DNA from: an uncultured Bdellovibrionales bacterium
Lineage (GTDB): Bacteria > Bdellovibrionota > Bdellovibrionia > Bdellovibrionales > UBA1609
Reading direction: 5' to 3'
NCBI GenBank assembly: GCA_903833275.1
Contig: CAILEP010000006.1
Span: forward strand, 47,027 to 111,026
DNA length: 64,000 nt
Shown here: positions 56,210-64,000 of the stretch, one piece after another
Position numbering within the stretch: the stretch's first letter is position 1
Layout: each line of letters begins with the position of its first letter
Notes under the pieces: model-generated
What the model saw: only the letters and a program-made list of their open reading frames with translations
Databases searched by the model: none
Told to the model about the DNA's origin: nothing
Position numbers and translations under genes: made by a program

Positions 56210-57958
56210 TTAAATGTTGTTCACATCGGTTGTAGCCGGAGCAATAAGCTCTAGCAAGTTACTAAAAATACTAGCGACTTGATACGCGATCAGTGGGTCG
56301 TCAGAACTGTCAAATTTGTCCATGGTGCCGTCGGGCTTATAGCGAAATTTAATTGTTCCAAGGCCTGGGCGGTTGACGATGTAGGGCTTACCGAAGCGCT
56401 CTTCGTAGGTGATGCTAACTTCTTTTCGCGATTGATCGACAATATGGCTAATGCGGCCGCGAACGTCGTATTTAAGGTCTGCGGTTTGCCCTTCGCTGTT
56501 TTTCGCGGCGGCTAAATTACAGCGACTTGAATCATACATAAATTCTGTAGTGACGCTGCGGGATTCGACTGTCGAAGCGACTTTTGAGGGCTTACGATCA
56601 CCCTTGCCGGTGCTTTGTGCGGCGGCGGCGGTGGGTACGCGAAAATTGTATTTCGCAATGACTTTCGAAACCTTGCCGCACTGTTTGCTGTACTCGAAAT
56701 TAAAGGTGTTGCCAGCTTCGACTTTTGATCGCAACAGACCGTTTTGGTAATAATCAAATCGAGTGATTAAGCCATCCTGAATAACTTCAACGGGGCGACC
56801 ATATTCTTCGTGATAGGTCGTTTCGACCTCTTTGCCATTTATCACCGACCTAGTTTTTGCAAGGTAGCGCTTGCCGTCTTTGGTCGATTTATGAACAAAC
56901 TCAAACGAACTTTTATTCGTGATTTTGCCATTGCACTTTTTCTCTACGCCCGAGCTGTAATTGTTAAGCGGGTCGTGTTCGTTCGAGCTGTAAGCATATT
57001 TCTCTACGCAGCCGCGGCGGTCGCGAAAACTTGTCACCCAGTCTTTATCGTGATCATAGGTGAGCGCGATAAAAGAATTGTCGGCAAATGAGGCCTTGGT
57101 CATGTTGTGAACGTCGTCATATTCGTACTTGTAGGGTCGCTGCCAAGCCGAATCGGCCTGAACGAGATCTTCGCCCTTATATTTGTACGAAGCGACCATA
57201 TTTTTGGGGCCCACAACTTGTTTAACGTAGTGAGTGTTGTCGTAATACTTGAAGGTCAGCGAAACTCCGGTGTTGTCGGCGACGCTCGCTATAAGTTTGC
57301 CGCGATAGGTGATCTTTAAATAATTGCCATTATGATCGTTGAGCTGAAGCAAATGGCCATCTTTGTCGAATTTTTGAAAAGTTCCGTTGGGCATTGTTCG
57401 AATGTACTCAGCCCCGTTGAAGGTAATAAAATCGGTGCTGCGGCCGTTGGTTACGTAACGAGCTTCTTTTGAAACCTTACCCGAGATGCTCAATTGTTTG
57501 GCGAATTCTTCGCGAAGATCGCCATCGATTTTTAATTGTGTTTCTAGGTTCTGAAAGTATTTTTCGTCGCGGCCTTTGTTGCGCTTTCGCACTTCGGCCA
57601 TGATTGAAGAAATATTTTTATCGAGCGCCTTGTTGCTGAAGCCTTCTGGTACGTACTCCCACTCAAAGCCCGCGCCACAATCGGTGACTTTTAATGAATT
57701 TTCAGGGGTCACTTTGAGTGAGGTCTCAAATTCGGTGCACCAGCCAAAGCCGAACATCCCATTGTAGAGAGTACGACTGTTGTACGAGCGCTGAACTCGC
57801 AAATCGTAGCCGGAGCTCTTCACCTCAAGGTCGACCCAATTGTCAGAGAAATTGGCATTTCTCATGTCGACGAGCGCAAAACTTTTTGAAGAAAAAAGCG
57901 CGAGTAGAGAGATCAGGGCGATCGTCGCCACGGCGTAGCCGCGAGAGGAAAAAGTCAT
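56210..57958 (-). CDS. Exported RHS/YD-repeat protein (DUF6531-type start)
   Basis: A 582-residue protein with a signal peptide (about 1-28) followed by the start typical of RHS proteins (SGYDLRVQRSYNSRT, FGFGWCTEFET) and a series of YD-type repeats (GHLLQLNDHNGNYLKITY, ARYDVRGRISHIVDQS-like, TIKFRYKPDGTMDKF) that should form a beta-wrapped shell. It is short for the family and lacks the hyperconserved core end and any C-terminal toxin domain. Ribosome binding site AGGAG. It begins 24 bp after tadB, in the pilus operon, and is followed by two small exported proteins: the layout of the Bdellovibrio hit locus, where an RHS-like gene (bd0109) accompanies bd0108 (from memory). Confidence 0.8.
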   Translation of the reverse strand: MTFSSRGYAVATIALISLLALFSSKSFALVDMRNANFSDNWVDLEVKSSGYDLRVQRSYNSRTLYNGMFGFGWCTEFETSLKVTPENSLKVTDCGAGFEWEYVPEGFSNKALDKNISSIMAEVRKRNKGRDEKYFQNLETQLKIDGDLREEFAKQLSISGKVSKEARYVTNGRSTDFITFNGAEYIRTMPNGTFQKFDKDGHLLQLNDHNGNYLKITYRGKLIASVADNTGVSLTFKYYDNTHYVKQVVGPKNMVASYKYKGEDLVQADSAWQRPYKYEYDDVHNMTKASFADNSFIALTYDHDKDWVTSFRDRRGCVEKYAYSSNEHDPLNNYSSGVEKKCNGKITNKSSFEFVHKSTKDGKRYLAKTRSVINGKEVETTYHEEYGRPVEVIQDGLITRFDYYQNGLLRSKVEAGNTFNFEYSKQCGKVSKVIAKYNFRVPTAAAAQSTGKGDRKPSKVASTVESRSVTTEFMYDSSRCNLAAAKNSEGQTADLKYDVRGRISHIVDQSRKEVSITYEERFGKPYIVNRPGLGTIKFRYKPDGTMDKFDSSDDPLIAYQVASIFSNLLELIAPATTDVNNI

Positions 57959-57982
57959 AAGCGAACTCCTTTAAGCAGTGCT

Positions 57983-58861
57983 TTAGACTTTTATTGTAAC
58001 AATCTTTTTCATAATCACTCCACCAATGACTTGAAGACCTATCATTAAGATCAGTGAGAACCAGCCTAAAGGAGTGGTAAAGAGCGGCTTGACGAAAGGC
58101 GGGTCTACAAACAAAAGCATAATTAAAATAAGAAATGGCACGCAGGTCACGATGATGGCCTGCATTACGCCCTGGGAAGTCATGGCGTCGATGCGTTTCT
58201 CAATCTTTTGGCGCTCGCGAACGGTTTGAGTGATGGTGGTGAAAGTTTCGGCCAAGTTGCCGCCGGTTTCTTTTAAAATGTTCACGCCGGTCACAAACAT
58301 TTGCACATCGGGGCGAGGGATTCGATCGCCGAACTCGTTAAGCGCGTCCTCAACCGAGCGACCGAGACGAATTTGATTTAAAACCAAAGTAAATTCTTGC
58401 GAAAGTGGGCCGGCGATATTTTCTACCACACGCTCCATGGCCTGTGTGAGACTCAACCCTGACTTCACGCCGTTGGCCATGATCGTCATGCCGTCGACCA
58501 TTTGGTCAACGATGCGATTGCAGCGACTCTCCCACATGTTTTGTAAAATAATTTTCGGCGCAGACCACCCAGCTAGTGAAAAAAGTGTGCCGAGCAAAAG
58601 ACCGGCAAAGATATTGGGCCACAGGCCAAGAAATACGATCGCCCCGAGACCAAAGGTCAAAAGTACAATTGAAACCGAAAGTTTTCTGCGATCGGCATCG
58701 ACATACATTTTATCAAGCAAGCGAAAAAGCTCTTCGCGTTGGCCGAGAGTTCTCTTGTACAGAAAGCCGAGAACTTTTTCGGAGTTTAGATAGGTCAAAA
58801 CAAAAACAGTTACCCCGAAAAGAATTGCTGCAAAAAGCGGGTCGCCGAAAAACTTACTCAT
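57983..58861 (-). CDS. tadB: Tad pilus inner-membrane platform protein TadB
   Basis: A 292-residue type II secretion F-domain protein that forms the membrane platform on which the TadA motor works. Membrane segments are at about 9-25, 62-100 (two helices) and two near the C-terminus (IIVTCVPFLILIMLLF, WFSLILMIGLQVIGGVI). The F domain carries MVDGMTIMANGVKSGLSLTQAM and GGNLAETFTTITQTVRERQK. It starts with an ATGA overlap at the end of the fused ATPase gene. A tadC gene normally follows, but the next gene is the RHS protein. Confidence 0.88.
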   Translation of the reverse strand: MSKFFGDPLFAAILFGVTVFVLTYLNSEKVLGFLYKRTLGQREELFRLLDKMYVDADRRKLSVSIVLLTFGLGAIVFLGLWPNIFAGLLLGTLFSLAGWSAPKIILQNMWESRCNRIVDQMVDGMTIMANGVKSGLSLTQAMERVVENIAGPLSQEFTLVLNQIRLGRSVEDALNEFGDRIPRPDVQMFVTGVNILKETGGNLAETFTTITQTVRERQKIEKRIDAMTSQGVMQAIIVTCVPFLILIMLLFVDPPFVKPLFTTPLGWFSLILMIGLQVIGGVIMKKIVTIKV

Positions 58862-61155
58862 CGTTTACCGCCGTCGCCACTGACTTTCTTTACTGGCTGA
58901 GTAATGCCTGTGGCCGTGGGCGTCGCGGCACTCGGTGTGCCGGCGGTACCCGTAGGTCGCGCACCAACCGCTTTGGCCGGGGCTGTGGGCTGCGATTGAA
59001 CTTGAGTAGTGAACATTTGGCGTGGGACGCTAATGCCACGCTGTTCAAATTTTTCAATAAATGTAGGTATCAAGCCTGTGGCTTGAAACTGGCCTACGAC
59101 ACGACGGTTTTTATCAAACCCTTCTTCTTTAAATTTGAAGACCTCTTGCAGGGTGACGGTTTCGCCCTGCATGCCGACCACTTCAGTTATGTTAGAAATT
59201 TTTCTTGTGCCATCGCTTAAGCGACTAATTTGCACGATGAGATTTACTGCGCTTGCAATTTGCTCGCGAATAGCGCGAGCCGGTAGCTCCATGCCCGCCA
59301 TAAGACAGAGAGTCTCAAGTCGCGATACCGCTTCTCTTGGATTGTTGGCATGCACTGTAGTCATCGAACCATCATGACCCGTGTTCATGGCCGAAAGCAT
59401 ATCAAGGGCAGCGCCATCGCGGCATTCGCCGACAACAATTCGGTCGGGGCGCATACGCAGAGAGTTTCGCACCAGGTCGCGAATAGTGATTTCGCCTGAG
59501 CCCTCCATATTTGCGGGTCGAGTTTCAAGGCGTACAACGTGATCTTGTTTTAGTTGTAACTCGGCAGCGTCTTCGATTGTCACAATACGCTCAGAAGTCG
59601 GGATGAACCCCGAGAGCACATTGAGCAGCGTTGTTTTACCAGTGCCTGTTCCGCCAGAAATAATAATATTCAAACCTTGTTCGACACACAGGCGCAAGAA
59701 GTCAGCCATTGACGGAGTCATGGAGCCCCATTTGGCGACGTAAGTATCAATGGTCGCACGATCGGTCGGAAATTTTCGAATTGTAAGAGAGGGGCCATCT
59801 ATAGCGAGGGGTTCGATCACCGCATTCACGCGACTGCCATCTTGCAGGCGCGCGTCGCAGTATGGCATTTTTTCATCGATACGTCGGCCAAGCGGAGTGA
59901 CAATTCTCTCGATCACATTACGTAGTTGCTGATTCGACGTGAAGTGCACTGTAGAGAGCTGAACCTTGCCGCCCTTTTCAACGTAGATTTTGTCGAAACC
60001 GTTAACCATAATTTCAGAAACAGAAGGGTCAGCCAAAAGTTCTTCAAGGGGCCCGAGGCCAAGGGCCTCGTCGAGCACTTGCTTGATGATTGACGAGCGT
60101 TCGTCGCGGCCCATGCCGGCGCCCAATTTGTCGACAAGCTGAGAGATTGTTTTTTGAGTTTTATTGCGTAGCTCTTGTTCTTTGGCGGGGTCACCCACCA
60201 TGTTTGACATATCTTTTTTCAAATCCATCTCTCGAATAAGGGCCGAATGAATTTGCATTTTTAATTGAGTGAGTGGGCTGATTTCGCGTTGCTTGCCCTT
60301 GTTGCGGCCTGAGGCCCCGAGCTCAGAAGGTTTTGCCGACTCGAGCGCTGACCCTGGGGATGTTTTTGCTTTTAGCCCTGACGGTCGACTGAGGGCTTTT
60401 AGTTTTTGTAAAACGCCACCAGTCAATCGACGAACGATTTCAAAATAAGCCTGCGAGATCGGCGCTTGTGGTGCAGTCAAAACGAAAGGCGTTGAGCGCT
60501 GAACCGACGCATAAACGGTCACTTCATCTTGCGGGATAAGACCAATAACGGGTCGGCCCAGAGTTTGGGCAATTAATTTCGGGTCAAGGCTTGTGCGCCC
60601 CAAATTGTTAATTACCATTTGAAAAAATTCTGCAGGCACAGTGGCGGCAATGAGATCATTCATGACTTTTCGAGTTTGATTAACGGCGAGAACTTCAGGG
60701 GTCGTAAGGGTCAACAAAGCGCTGGCGTCTTCAATTACGGCAAGTTGAAGGTCAGAAAAATCATTGCCAAGGTCGACAACTATAAAATTGTAAAACTGGC
60801 TAAGCGAGGCGAGTTGTTTTTTGAAAAGTACACCTGAGCCACTCAGAACTTGATCGCCGCTATTGACGGCTGCGATGTAGTGAAAGCCCGAAGGGTGAAC
60901 CGCGACCAATTGGTCAAGCGTCAGCGGTGAAAGTACGCCCGCGAAATTTGCGACTTCGGCAACAGTACGCTTGGGCTTCAGGCCGGTGATAATATTCTGA
61001 TCACCGCAGGACCGCGAATCGAGATCGACGAGCAGTACGCGGGCGCGTAACTCGTTCGTAAGCGCAACAGTCAGGTTCGCGGCAAAAATGCTTTTGCCGA
61101 CCCCGCCCTTTCCGCCAATAACCCCAATGAGATGACAGTTTTGATGAATAGCCAT
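58858..61155 (-). CDS. Fused TadZ-TadA (CpaE-CpaF) pilus ATPase
   Basis: A 765-residue fusion. Residues 1-250 are a MinD/ParA-like TadZ domain with the deviant Walker [10 protein letters not shown] (Lys16, Lys21) and [10 protein letters not shown]; it localises the pilus machine. A Ser/Lys-rich linker (about 255-300) leads to a complete TadA/CpaF secretion ATPase: N-terminal domain ([17 protein letters not shown]), Walker A GGTGTGKT (Lys507), [20 protein letters not shown] and the [13 protein letters not shown] box. The Ala/Pro/Thr-rich tail is disordered. These two proteins are normally separate, so the fusion fixes them at 1:1. The ATG at 61155 is preferred to the GTG at 61161. Confidence 0.9.
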   Translation of the reverse strand: MAIHQNCHLIGVIGGKGGVGKSIFAANLTVALTNELRARVLLVDLDSRSCGDQNIITGLKPKRTVAEVANFAGVLSPLTLDQLVAVHPSGFHYIAAVNSGDQVLSGSGVLFKKQLASLSQFYNFIVVDLGNDFSDLQLAVIEDASALLTLTTPEVLAVNQTRKVMNDLIAATVPAEFFQMVINNLGRTSLDPKLIAQTLGRPVIGLIPQDEVTVYASVQRSTPFVLTAPQAPISQAYFEIVRRLTGGVLQKLKALSRPSGLKAKTSPGSALESAKPSELGASGRNKGKQREISPLTQLKMQIHSALIREMDLKKDMSNMVGDPAKEQELRNKTQKTISQLVDKLGAGMGRDERSSIIKQVLDEALGLGPLEELLADPSVSEIMVNGFDKIYVEKGGKVQLSTVHFTSNQQLRNVIERIVTPLGRRIDEKMPYCDARLQDGSRVNAVIEPLAIDGPSLTIRKFPTDRATIDTYVAKWGSMTPSMADFLRLCVEQGLNIIISGGTGTGKTTLLNVLSGFIPTSERIVTIEDAAELQLKQDHVVRLETRPANMEGSGEITIRDLVRNSLRMRPDRIVVGECRDGAALDMLSAMNTGHDGSMTTVHANNPREAVSRLETLCLMAGMELPARAIREQIASAVNLIVQISRLSDGTRKISNITEVVGMQGETVTLQEVFKFKEEGFDKNRRVVGQFQATGLIPTFIEKFEQRGISVPRQMFTTQVQSQPTAPAKAVGARPTGTAGTPSAATPTATGITQPVKKVSGDGGKR

Positions 61156-61231
61156 AACCACTTATCTTTTCGGTATTTTTTTGAGAATTGTTCAACGATT
61201 TATAACAAGAAGCGCCGTTTAGTAGAGCCAA

Positions 61232-61252
61232 CTAGACGCGACGACTGTCTAG
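61232..61252. repeat. CTAGAC/GTCTAG inverted repeat upstream of tadZA
   Basis: Perfect 6-bp arms (61232-61237 and 61247-61252) with a 9-bp spacer lie in the 165-bp gap between the secretin gene and the fused ATPase gene. The core GTCTAG also occurs in the palindrome at 38063-38074. It could be an operator for an internal promoter in the pilus operon. Confidence 0.35.
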
Positions 61253-61320
61253 GGCGATCGGCTTGGCCCGTAGCGCTCTGTTTAAGCTCGCGGGCGAATC
61301 TGACTGGAGAAACTCACGAG

Positions 61321-62817
61321 CTAATCTCGGAGCCGAAATTTACGCTTAATGTTTTCGGCGCCAGAACTCGCTGAGGCCTTAATTATCGGCGTAACGAAAA
61401 CCACAAACTGACTTTGATTGCGACTAAAGTCTTTTGAGGCATAGAGTGAAATCAAGGGGTTCGTACTCGCATTGGCCGGTAGCTTATTGTAACCGGTGGC
61501 CGTATTGCTCGAAATCAAGCCGCCTACGGCAGCACTAGCGCCACTTCGTACAACGATCTGCGTGTTAATTTCACGAGATGAGGTCATGGGCCCGGCGCCA
61601 GTCATCCCAATTAAGCTCTTTACCGAAAAGTTCATCTTTAAACTGACGCTATCAGAGCGGGCACCAATAACTTGCGGAGTAATGGTGGTGCGCATACCCG
61701 CTTCGGCAAAGCTCGTAGAGGGCAAGCCCTCGGCCGTCACGACCTGATAGGGGATATTCTGAAGTGAGTTGAGAGTGCCGGGTTTGCCATCTTCGACGAT
61801 AATGCTCGAGCTTTGCAGAACGCGAGCGTGACCATGTTCTTTGGCCCAATTGAGCTTAGGCAGTAAATTGGTGATCGTACCGGTGATGGCAGAGGTGATG
61901 CCGCCCGGCGAGCCAGAACCGCTGGTGAACTTAACCGAAGAGCCGTCGCCGATATCGGGGGTCCACTGAAAGCGAAAGCCCTTAGTGTAATCCTTTTGCA
62001 GCTCGACGTAATGAACAACAATCTGAATTGTTTTGCTGGGCTCAGCCTCAGGGGCGGGCTTAATAGAAATGAGGTTAATCACAACTTCGGTCACCCGCTC
62101 TTGCACTTTTTTGTCAGCGACAGCTTCGTCGACAACGACATCTGGGATATAGGTCTTTGCGAGAATTTCGGCTTTGTCTTTTTCTTTTTGGTCTTCGGCC
62201 ACGCCTTCAAGAATGTATTTTCCGTTAACGGCCTTACAATGAATTTCAGGGTTGCCAATGGCACGTTCAATGAACTGTGCAATTTTCACCTGGGCGGCAG
62301 GGCTCAGCGTGACTAACGAGGTGGCAAGATCGCCGTATTGTTTAACAACGCTGTGAATGCGCTTCATATCTGACGGCAGTAGAATTTGGCCGTCCACCAC
62401 GACTTTATTGTTGGCGATTTTCACATGAATGCCTTCAATCTCATTCAATAAAGCTGTAATTTCACGCGCGACTCTATTTAAATCGGTTTTTCTAACATCT
62501 ACTGTGAATTCGTAAACAGGTTTTCGCGTTGATTTATTGAGAATGACAAGGGTGCCGAAGCCTTCTTTGAGCGGCTTTAGGCGCAAAACTTTTTGGCCGT
62601 CATTATATTCTAATTTAACAAACGATTTATAAGTACCCGTTAACTCAAATTCGGAAGGCATGTCGGGCACGGGCTCATCGTGTAAAATACCAACAGACAT
62701 AGCAATATTAGTCGTGCCAGATCTTTGAGCGTGAGCGAGATTAGAAAATGACGAAAAGACAAAGCTCGCTAGAAACGCGAGAACGGTTGCCCCTAAAATA
62801 TTTTTTGCTATCGTCAT
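61321..62817 (-). CDS. cpaC: Tad pilus outer-membrane secretin CpaC/RcpA
   Basis: A 498-residue secretin forming the outer-membrane channel of the Flp pilus. It has a signal peptide (to about 30), the N-terminal BON/N-type domains (VDVRKTDLNRVAREITALL, VVDGQILLPSDMKRI) and the C-terminal secretin domain (QIVVHYVELQKDYTKGFRF, VEDGKPGTLNSLQNIPY, AGMRTTITPQVI, FVVFVTPIIK). Order cpaB-cpaC-ATPase-tadB on the minus strand follows the standard Tad layout. Confidence 0.93.
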   Translation of the reverse strand: MTIAKNILGATVLAFLASFVFSSFSNLAHAQRSGTTNIAMSVGILHDEPVPDMPSEFELTGTYKSFVKLEYNDGQKVLRLKPLKEGFGTLVILNKSTRKPVYEFTVDVRKTDLNRVAREITALLNEIEGIHVKIANNKVVVDGQILLPSDMKRIHSVVKQYGDLATSLVTLSPAAQVKIAQFIERAIGNPEIHCKAVNGKYILEGVAEDQKEKDKAEILAKTYIPDVVVDEAVADKKVQERVTEVVINLISIKPAPEAEPSKTIQIVVHYVELQKDYTKGFRFQWTPDIGDGSSVKFTSGSGSPGGITSAITGTITNLLPKLNWAKEHGHARVLQSSSIIVEDGKPGTLNSLQNIPYQVVTAEGLPSTSFAEAGMRTTITPQVIGARSDSVSLKMNFSVKSLIGMTGAGPMTSSREINTQIVVRSGASAAVGGLISSNTATGYNKLPANASTNPLISLYASKDFSRNQSQFVVFVTPIIKASASSGAENIKRKFRLRD

Positions 62818-62853
62818 CTTAACTACCTCAACTCAAAATCTGCGATAATTCGA

Positions 62854-63765
62854 TTACAAATCGACAAAGCCGCCCTTTTTATGTTTTGGCTTCGTGCCTG
62901 GTGCGGCCATTTTTGGCGCCAACAAATTTGGTGGCGCTGCAACGGCGGCGCCAGCGGAAGCTGGTGCTCGTATCGAATTTGAAATCGTCGAATTGTCGAC
63001 GCGACCAAGTACGGATTCAATTGTCGTTTCTGGCATAGTAAGCGGAGTGTGATCCGTCGGGTGTCGAAGGGTAACAAACAATGACCCCGGAGATGTGGCC
63101 AAAATATAGATTAAGTTTTGGGCATCAGTCGGCGACGCTTCAATTGTAATTGTATTGAAGTTTGTGTCAGCACGAATATTTTTAATGAAATCTTCTTTGC
63201 CGTTGTGTTCGAACAATCGCGGCAACTCATTGACAACCTTAAGGCCTGTTGCCAGCACGGCGACATCTTGTAATATCGTTTTAACTTCGCGATGCTGGTT
63301 GGGGGCGTGGCCAACATCAAGGGCGGCCACTAGATCGATGCGATCACCGGGTTTTAAAAGTTTTGCAACTCCGCGCATTTCGTCAATAGGCAGCGTCACG
63401 GCCCGTTTAGTTGGAGTCACTTGCAGCGACAGACCGGTCACCGGGCCAGGCTCCATAATTTTATTTTGCAGAATTTGCTCGCCGGCCTTGATGGGGGCAA
63501 GAGCGACCATGCCCACTGCGCGATCAACCTCAGAGAGGGCATCGGGCTGAACAAAGTCGACGGGCTTGTCATCGACCGTGAGTTTACTTTCGTCGATAGT
63601 CTCCATCTCGTTGATATCTTTAGAGGCAACCACGACACTTTTTCGTGCGCCAAATTTCTTAGAAAGTTCGCTGCTGCGCTCGTTGGTATAGCTGTAAAGC
63701 AAGAAGACAGCAAAAAGTGCTGCGGCGACTGAAATCCAAAGAGTTCTGGTTTCATTGTGATTCAT
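62854..63765 (-). CDS. cpaB: Tad pilus assembly protein CpaB/RcpC
   Basis: A 303-residue periplasmic pilus assembly factor. One N-terminal membrane helix (about 9-28), then an SAF domain (RKSVVVASKDINEMETIDE, IKAGEQILQNKI) and the CpaB/RcpC region (PTKRAVTLPIDEMRGVAKLLKPGDRID). The C-terminus is Ala/Pro/Lys-rich. The ATG at 63765 has GGAG nine bases upstream; a GTG at 63780 is in frame. The upstream gene ends one base before this start. Confidence 0.9.
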   Translation of the reverse strand: MNHNETRTLWISVAAALFAVFLLYSYTNERSSELSKKFGARKSVVVASKDINEMETIDESKLTVDDKPVDFVQPDALSEVDRAVGMVALAPIKAGEQILQNKIMEPGPVTGLSLQVTPTKRAVTLPIDEMRGVAKLLKPGDRIDLVAALDVGHAPNQHREVKTILQDVAVLATGLKVVNELPRLFEHNGKEDFIKNIRADTNFNTITIEASPTDAQNLIYILATSPGSLFVTLRHPTDHTPLTMPETTIESVLGRVDNSTISNSIRAPASAGAAVAAPPNLLAPKMAAPGTKPKHKKGGFVDL

Positions 63766-63766
63766 G

Positions 63767-64000
63767 CTACGGGTCTCCACACTGAGCGTTTAAACAAATG
63801 CCATAGCCGACCATAACCCAAGCCGGCGAGGCCTCTACCTGGCCTTTTCGGTTTCTGCCGGCGATTTGATAAATATTTGAGTTGTGATCAACCACACTAG
63901 ACTTTGATGTGGCTTCAGTGACGCCAAATGAAATCTTTCGAACCGTGGCCGTGGTGAAGTTTTTGTTCAGTGGGTTTGTCTCGTTGTTTACAGCATGAAA
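63767..64000 (-). CDS. C-terminal end of an unrecognised gene of the Tad operon
   Basis: On the minus strand the frame is open from the window edge to a TAG at 63767-63769, giving the last 77 residues of a protein. The visible part is polar and beta-like (FTTATVRKISFGVTEATSK) and ends with a hydrophobic, cysteine-containing tail (WVMVGYGICLNAQCGDP). Its stop is one base before the cpaB start and the cpaB ribosome binding site lies inside it, so it is the same operon. A pilus-related exported protein is likely from context only. Confidence 0.6.
   Translation of the reverse strand, partial: FHAVNNETNPLNKNFTTATVRKISFGVTEATSKSSVVDHNSNIYQIAGRNRKGQVEASPAWVMVGYGICLNAQCGDP

Noticed and set aside
56210..57958. 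Polymorphic RHS toxin system
   Set aside because: The RHS protein lacks the conserved core end and any C-terminal toxin domain, and the following small proteins are exported, unlike immunity proteins.

Overview
The window reads as chromosomal DNA of a Gram-negative bacterium of the Bdellovibrionota (Bdellovibrio-like). The lineage call rests on several signs together: a free-standing single-histone-fold protein of the kind known from Bdellovibrio (3691-3885); a long GYF/TPR membrane protein; a Tad (Flp) pilus operon that runs into an RHS/YD-repeat gene and two tiny exported proteins, resembling the Bdellovibrio host-interaction (hit) locus; and many short exported proteins and lipoproteins. 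There are no phage structural genes, transposases or CRISPR arrays. Most genes are tightly packed, and convergent neighbours often overlap at their stop codons.

Layout. 1-3.9 kb: the end of an unrecognised gene, a MltD-like lytic transglycosylase, a membrane-anchored metallophosphoesterase and the histone. 3.9-12.5 kb: DNA ligase LigA, then gatC-gatA-gatB-ppx-DUF192 in one compact operon, a LysM lipoprotein and a PilZ protein. 12.5-18 kb: rho with a glycine-rich N-terminal extension, then prfA-prmC-murA. 18-25.6 kb: an exported protein, the GYF/TPR protein, a small membrane protein, serS and a membrane protein of the misnamed SpecificRecomb family. 25.6-26.2 kb: a tRNA-Ser(UGA) with a strong terminator, abutting the truncated and frameshifted remains of a response-regulator receiver, then a small CPxC protein.

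26.2-30.5 kb: a tripartite drug-efflux operon (TolC, EmrA-like, EmrB-like) divergent from a MarR regulator, with a 25-bp palindrome covering the shared promoter region. 30.8-33.2 kb: two exoenzymes, an exported papain-like protease and a GH16 lipoprotein glycosidase. 33.3-38.1 kb: a complete thrA(fused)-thrB-thrC operon. 38.2-42.8 kb: a 52-residue exported protein, a CheY-like regulator with a coiled-coil membrane partner, a DedA protein and two divergent probable outer-membrane proteins. 42.9-44.9 kb: groES-groEL. 45-54.2 kb: rmuC, a hybrid histidine kinase whose H-box histidine is replaced by threonine, a second DedA, a Gln/Asn-rich lipoprotein and an OPA-family transporter. 54.4-64 kb: exported small proteins, then the Tad operon on the minus strand (unknown partial gene, cpaB, secretin cpaC, a fused tadZ-tadA, tadB) followed by the RHS gene and two small exported proteins.

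The most interesting points are the histone, the hit-like locus behind the Tad genes, the TadZ-TadA fusion, the kinase without its phospho-accepting histidine, and the LysM protein that carries both a lipobox and a C-terminal membrane helix. All identifications are by reading motifs and gene order; no database search was possible.
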